From: Streptomyces sp. ATexAB-D23
GTDB taxonomy: Bacteria; Actinomycetota; Actinomycetes; Streptomycetales; Streptomycetaceae
Assembly: GCF_000373645.1 (NCBI RefSeq)
Contig: NZ_KB892013.1
Span: 226,722 to 290,721, forward strand
DNA length: 64,000 bases
Reading direction: 5' to 3'
The notes under the pieces are model-generated. The model searched no databases. It was not told where the DNA came from and saw nothing but the letters and a program-made list of their open reading frames with translations. Each line of letters starts with the position of its first letter. The stretch's first letter is position 1. The position numbers and the translations under genes are program-made. Of this stretch, positions 60,602 through 64,000 are shown in pieces.

Positions 60602-61228
60602 CTATCGGGGAGTGATCTCCACGATCGTCCAGTGCCCTTCGCGCAGTTGGGCCGTGACGGACAGCTGCGCCGCCGCCTTACTGGCGGCCTTGCCCTCGCG
60701 CTCGTAGACCTGGTCGAGGAAGACCAGGAGGTGGGCGCTGTCGGGCGTCAGCCGGGTCACCCCGGCGCGTACGACATGGGTGGTGAGCGTGAGCTTCTGG
60801 TCGGCCGACTGCTTCTCGACCTGGCCGAAGAGCGCCGCGTACTGCTGAAGTGCCTTGCCCGCCAGGAGTTTCCGCGCGGACGCCTTGGTGGCAGCGGTGC
60901 CGTCGGGGCTGTAGGAGAACACCTTGCCGAGGGCGTTGGTGACCTCCCCGGCGACCTGGTTGGTCGCCGCGCTGTCGGTCAGCGCCAGGTTGGAGGTGGC
61001 CGGGGTGTCGCGCAGCTGACGGCCCGCCACGTACAGCGCGGCGCCGGCCGCGACCAGCACGACGGCCAGTACCCCGGCCACCACGCGCGGCCACCGCCGG
61101 CCCGGCCGGGCCCCATCGTCGGCGCCGGCCGCTCCGTCGTCGGCCACGCCGGCCGGTTCCTCGGGGTCCGCGGCCTCCTCGATGTCCGGGCCGCCGGTCA
61201 CCACGTCGGTCGTACCGCCGCTGTTCAT
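60602..61228 (-). CDS. Mce-associated membrane protein, type A (upstream copy)
   Basis: A 208-residue protein with an acidic N-terminus (about 1-42), one membrane segment (VVAGVLAVVLVAAGAALYV) and an external domain with LALTDSAATNQVAGEVTNAL, KVFSYSPDGTAATKASARKL, LLVFLDQVYEREG and HWTIVEITPR. It shares LRDxP, ALTD, VFSY and LTT positions with the type A copy at 59185-59967. Its ATG overlaps the stop of the upstream type B gene by 4 nt. Confidence 0.8.
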   Translation of the reverse strand: MNSGGTTDVVTGGPDIEEAADPEEPAGVADDGAAGADDGARPGRRWPRVVAGVLAVVLVAAGAALYVAGRQLRDTPATSNLALTDSAATNQVAGEVTNALGKVFSYSPDGTAATKASARKLLAGKALQQYAALFGQVEKQSADQKLTLTTHVVRAGVTRLTPDSAHLLVFLDQVYEREGKAASKAAAQLSVTAQLREGHWTIVEITPR

Positions 61229-61746
61229 GCGCCGCTCCCTATGCCGAGCGCCGTGAGCGCCTTGATCTTCCAGCCGTCACCGGTCCGGGCGAGCGTGGCC
61301 TCGAAGCGTTTGCGTTCGGTGCCGGCCTTTCCGGTGCCCGGGGTGACCTCGACGTCCACGGTCGCGATCATCAGCGCGGTGCCGGTCCGCTCGTCCAGCT
61401 CGGTGAGCGCGGCGTCGGTGACCTTGCCGCGCGCGGTGGCGCCGGCCTTCTCCAGGTCGGCCGCGTCCTTCTTCCGGGTCCGCTCCAGCTGGTCGTGGAG
61501 CGGACCGGTGGAGGAATCCAGCCAGGCGGCGAGACCGGCCGCCACGCTCGCCGCGTCCTTGCCGTCCAGGGTGTTGAGCCGGGCCAGGTCCTGCCGGCCG
61601 TCCGCGAGCGCGGCGTCCCGGCTCTTGGCGTACGCCAGGTCGTCGTCGCCGCGCGCCCGCGCGTACGACCAGCCGCCCAGGCCGCAGACGAGCGCCGCGA
61701 CCAGCAGCACGGCCCAGCCGCCGACGGTGCGGGTACGGGGGTTCAC
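61225..61746 (-). CDS. Mce-associated membrane protein, type B (upstream copy)
   Basis: A 173-residue protein with a near N-terminal membrane segment (GGWAVLLVAALVCGLGGWSY) and an external domain with LAYAKSRDAALADGRQDLAR, LAAWLDSSTGPLHDQLERTR, GKVTDAALTELDERTGTALM and LARTGDGWKIKALTALG. It starts with GTG (61746) preceded by AGGAGG and overlaps the stop of the MCE gene by 4 nt, so it is translated with the transporter subunits. Confidence 0.82.
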   Translation of the reverse strand: MNPRTRTVGGWAVLLVAALVCGLGGWSYARARGDDDLAYAKSRDAALADGRQDLARLNTLDGKDAASVAAGLAAWLDSSTGPLHDQLERTRKKDAADLEKAGATARGKVTDAALTELDERTGTALMIATVDVEVTPGTGKAGTERKRFEATLARTGDGWKIKALTALGIGSGA

Positions 61747-63002
61747 CGGCCGCCCTCCTGTCCGAGGCCCAGCAGACCGGCCATGCCCCGCACGGGGTTC
61801 GCCCCGGTGGTGGCGCCGAGCGCGCCGGGCAGCCGCTCCTGCGGGGTGTCACCGAGGTTCAGCGCGCCGGCCCTGGCCGGTTCGGGCACGGCACCGCCCT
61901 TGGGGGCGTTGGCACTGCCCCGGACGTCGATGCCGGTGCCGGGCGAGGCGGCGCAGCGGGCCTTGGTGTTGAGCGCGGGGGCGGTCGAGAGGTCGAGCCC
62001 GTTGCGGTAGGTCGTGCCCCCGTAGCCGGCGGTGCAGGGCAGCGGCTCGAAGAAGGTGATCGACATGCCGAACCTGGCGCCGTCCTCGTCCACCGCGCTG
62101 GCTCCGGCGGCCGCCACGGCGGGGAGTTTCACGAGGAGTTCCTCCAGTCCGCGCTGCCGGGTGACGGCGACCTCGGACGTGGTGAGGAGGTTGGCGACGA
62201 CGACTCCGAAGCTGGGTTCGATGTCCCGCAGCAGCCCGCTGATCTGCCCGGTCGCGTCGGGGGCGGCGGCGATGAGCTTGCGCAGGTCGGTGTCGGAGCC
62301 CTTGAGCTGGGCGGCCAGTTCCTTGGCTCCGGAGGCGAACCCCTTGAGCGCCTCGCCCTGTTCGACCTGGGTGCGCAGCACGGTCTTGCCGTCCTCCATC
62401 AGCCGGGTGTTGACGGGCAGCGCCTCGTCGGCCGCGTCCACGAAGTCGCTGCTGGTGTCCAGCAGGACCTGGAGGTCGTCGCCGCGTCCGGAGAACGCGG
62501 TGCCGAATTCGTCCACGACCGTACGCAGCGACTCCAGGTCGACCGAGGAGGCGAGGTCGTTGACGCTGGTGAGGACGTTCGTCACGGGCGCCGGGACGGT
62601 GGTCTCGGCCTGGTCGATGACCGAGCCGTTCGCGAGGTAGGGGCCCTCGGTGCGGGAGGGCCGCAGGTCGACGTACTGCTCGCCGACCGCGGAGAGGTTG
62701 GCCACGACCGCCTTCAGGTCGTCGGGGATGCGGGGTGCGGACTTCTTGATCCGCAGTTCGGCCTCCACACCGTCGTCGGTGAGTTCGATGGGGCCGACCC
62801 GGCCCACCGACACCCCTCGGTAGGTGACGTTGGAGTGGGTGAAAAGGCCGCCTGTGCGCGGGAGTTGCATCTTGACGGTGTAGTAGTCGCGCATGCCGAC
62901 GTAGTGGCCGAGGTCGGCGTAGCGCACACCGAGGTAGCCGAGCACCAGCACCGCGATGATCAGGAACGCGATGTTCTTCAGCCGGATGGCGAGGGTGATC
63001 AT
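61743..63002 (-). CDS. MCE family protein, last subunit (MceF position)
   Basis: A 419-residue protein with one N-terminal membrane segment (IAFLIIAVLVLGYLGVRYA) and an MCE/MlaD domain (about 40-115: DYYTVKMQLPRTGGLFTHSN, VTYRGVSVGRVGPIELTDDG, LSAVGEQYVDLRP). A long helical region follows (about 120-300), then a Pro/Gly-rich tail with two Cys. MCE proteins form hexameric tubes that pass lipids or sterols across the envelope to a YrbE permease with an ATPase. Position as the last MCE gene before the associated proteins corresponds to MceF. It overlaps the upstream MCE gene by 4 nt. Confidence 0.88.
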   Translation of the reverse strand: MITLAIRLKNIAFLIIAVLVLGYLGVRYADLGHYVGMRDYYTVKMQLPRTGGLFTHSNVTYRGVSVGRVGPIELTDDGVEAELRIKKSAPRIPDDLKAVVANLSAVGEQYVDLRPSRTEGPYLANGSVIDQAETTVPAPVTNVLTSVNDLASSVDLESLRTVVDEFGTAFSGRGDDLQVLLDTSSDFVDAADEALPVNTRLMEDGKTVLRTQVEQGEALKGFASGAKELAAQLKGSDTDLRKLIAAAPDATGQISGLLRDIEPSFGVVVANLLTTSEVAVTRQRGLEELLVKLPAVAAAGASAVDEDGARFGMSITFFEPLPCTAGYGGTTYRNGLDLSTAPALNTKARCAASPGTGIDVRGSANAPKGGAVPEPARAGALNLGDTPQERLPGALGATTGANPVRGMAGLLGLGQEGGR

Positions 63003-64000
63003 CGGTTGCTCCCCTTCTCTGCCGGAGAACCGCTCGTCGTGGGCGCCGAGGTCGCGGGGAGCGGCAGGGGGAGTCCGGCGCCGGAGACCGCGGGGGCCTT
63101 GGGCGGCGTCTGCGTCGCCGCGTCCGGGTCGTAGGCGGGAATGATCCGGGTGCCGGGCTCGGCCGTCATGTCCAGGTACACGTTGAGGTAGTCGCCCTTC
63201 ACGCCGCGCAGCACCTCGTCCGTGAACGGGTAGGTCAGGAGCACCTGGAGGGAGTCGGGCAGGTCGTTGCCGGAGTCGGCCAGGGCCCTCAGGGTCGGGG
63301 CGATGGCCTTCAGGTCGGCGATGGTGTCCGCCTTGCTCCTGTCGATGGTGTCGACGGCGACGTCCGAGAGGGTGTCCAGGGAGCGGAGCATCGTCAGGAG
63401 CGACCCGCGCTGTTTCTCCAGGACCTTCATGCCGGGGCTGAGTTTGGTGAGGACCGTGCCCACCTGCTGCTTGCGGGTGGCGAGGGTGGTGGAGAGCCGG
63501 TTGACCCCGTCGAGCGCCGCCGTGATGTCGCCCCGGTGGTCGTCGAGGTTGGTGACGAGGGTGTCGACGCGGTGCAGCATGGACTTGACCTGGGGTTCCT
63601 GGCCGGCCAGCGCCTTGTTGAGCTCGGTGGTGATGGTCTTGAGCTGCTGGACGCCGCCGCCGTTGAGAAGCATGGACAGGGCGCCGAAGACCTCTTCGAC
63701 CTCGGGGTTGCGGTTGGTACGGGTGAGCGGGATGCGGTCGCCGTCGGCGAGGGTGCCCCGGGCGGTGCCCTTGGCGGGCGGCCGGAGCTGGACGTACTTC
63801 TCGCCGAGCAGGCTGGACTGCTCCAGGTGGGCGTAGGCGTTGGCGGGCAGGTCGATCTTCCCGTTGACCTTCATGGTGACGCGGGCCTGCCAGCCGTCCG
63901 GGGCAAGCGAGATCTTGGTGACGCGGCCGACGGCGACGTCGTTGACCTTGACCGAGGACTGCGGGGCGAGGCTGAGCACGTCCCCGAAGTCCGCGGTGAT
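62999..64000 (-). CDS. MCE family protein, partial (MceE position, 5' end beyond the window)
   Basis: The last 333 codons are present; the start lies beyond 64000. The visible part begins in the MCE/MlaD domain (ADFGDVLSLAPQSSVKVNDV, AVGRVTKISLAPDGWQARVT, LLGEKYVQLRPPAKG), followed by a long helical stretch (LKTITTELNKALAGQEPQVK, HRVDTLVTNLDDHRGDITAA) and a Pro/Ala/Ser-rich C-terminus. A lipobox, expected in many MceE proteins, would lie outside the window. It belongs to the same leftward operon as the downstream MCE and Mce-associated genes. Confidence 0.88.
   Translation of the reverse strand: MTADFGDVLSLAPQSSVKVNDVAVGRVTKISLAPDGWQARVTMKVNGKIDLPANAYAHLEQSSLLGEKYVQLRPPAKGTARGTLADGDRIPLTRTNRNPEVEEVFGALSMLLNGGGVQQLKTITTELNKALAGQEPQVKSMLHRVDTLVTNLDDHRGDITAALDGVNRLSTTLATRKQQVGTVLTKLSPGMKVLEKQRGSLLTMLRSLDTLSDVAVDTIDRSKADTIADLKAIAPTLRALADSGNDLPDSLQVLLTYPFTDEVLRGVKGDYLNVYLDMTAEPGTRIIPAYDPDAATQTPPKAPAVSGAGLPLPLPATSAPTTSGSPAEKGSNR

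Overview
The window looks like chromosomal DNA of a Streptomyces or close relative. Evidence: GC-rich DNA with almost exclusively G/C third codon positions, GTG/TTG starts, tight ATGA/GTGA overlaps inside operons, a WhiB-like protein, an SsgA-like sporulation protein, a two-domain (small) laccase, a GH46 chitosanase and an mce locus. I saw no rRNA, tRNA or CRISPR array.

Layout. 1-15.1 kb holds mixed genes: a cytosine-deaminase-like amidohydrolase with its GntR regulator and two matching operator palindromes, an ABC-F ATPase, a D-amino-acid oxidase, a BCCT transporter, a secreted M14 carboxypeptidase, a LacI regulator, an MpaB-like oxygenase with a TetR regulator, and a secreted M4 metalloprotease with a LuxR-type regulator upstream.

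15.2-36.2 kb is a catabolic block made of two modules that share a similar logic. Module A (15.2-22.8 kb) has an MHS-family permease, two amidohydrolases, a TIM-barrel isomerase-like protein, an ABC ATPase-like protein that has lost its ATP-binding motifs, and a divergent LysR regulator; its substrate is unknown. Module B (24.2-36.2 kb) has a carboxylesterase, a second MHS permease, a second LysR and an IclR regulator. It also encodes every enzyme needed to take 3-hydroxyanthranilate to pyruvate and acetyl-CoA: 3-hydroxyanthranilate dioxygenase, ACMS decarboxylase, 2-aminomuconate semialdehyde dehydrogenase, 2-aminomuconate deaminase, oxalocrotonate decarboxylase, oxopentenoate hydratase, hydroxyoxovalerate aldolase and acylating acetaldehyde dehydrogenase. 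Between the modules lies a phosphotransferase gene carrying a 204-bp miniature transposable element inserted in frame.

36.3-42.9 kb is a beta-oxidation operon (alpha-methylacyl-CoA racemase, acyl-CoA dehydrogenase, thiolase, FadB) next to a MerR regulator. 43-59 kb has scattered genes: a saccharopine-dehydrogenase-like reductase, endonuclease V, YciI, an SsgA-like protein, a second ABC-F protein, an acyl-ACP desaturase behind a 33-bp palindrome, a frameshifted HEAT-like gene, a chitosanase, a Wbl protein, a SNF2 helicase, a laccase, a membrane protein, and a divergent LigD-type polymerase / ATP-dependent ligase pair. 57.9-64 kb, leftward, is the 3' end of an mce lipid-import operon with four Mce-associated proteins (two duplicated pairs) and a lytic transglycosylase; its 5' part lies beyond the window.
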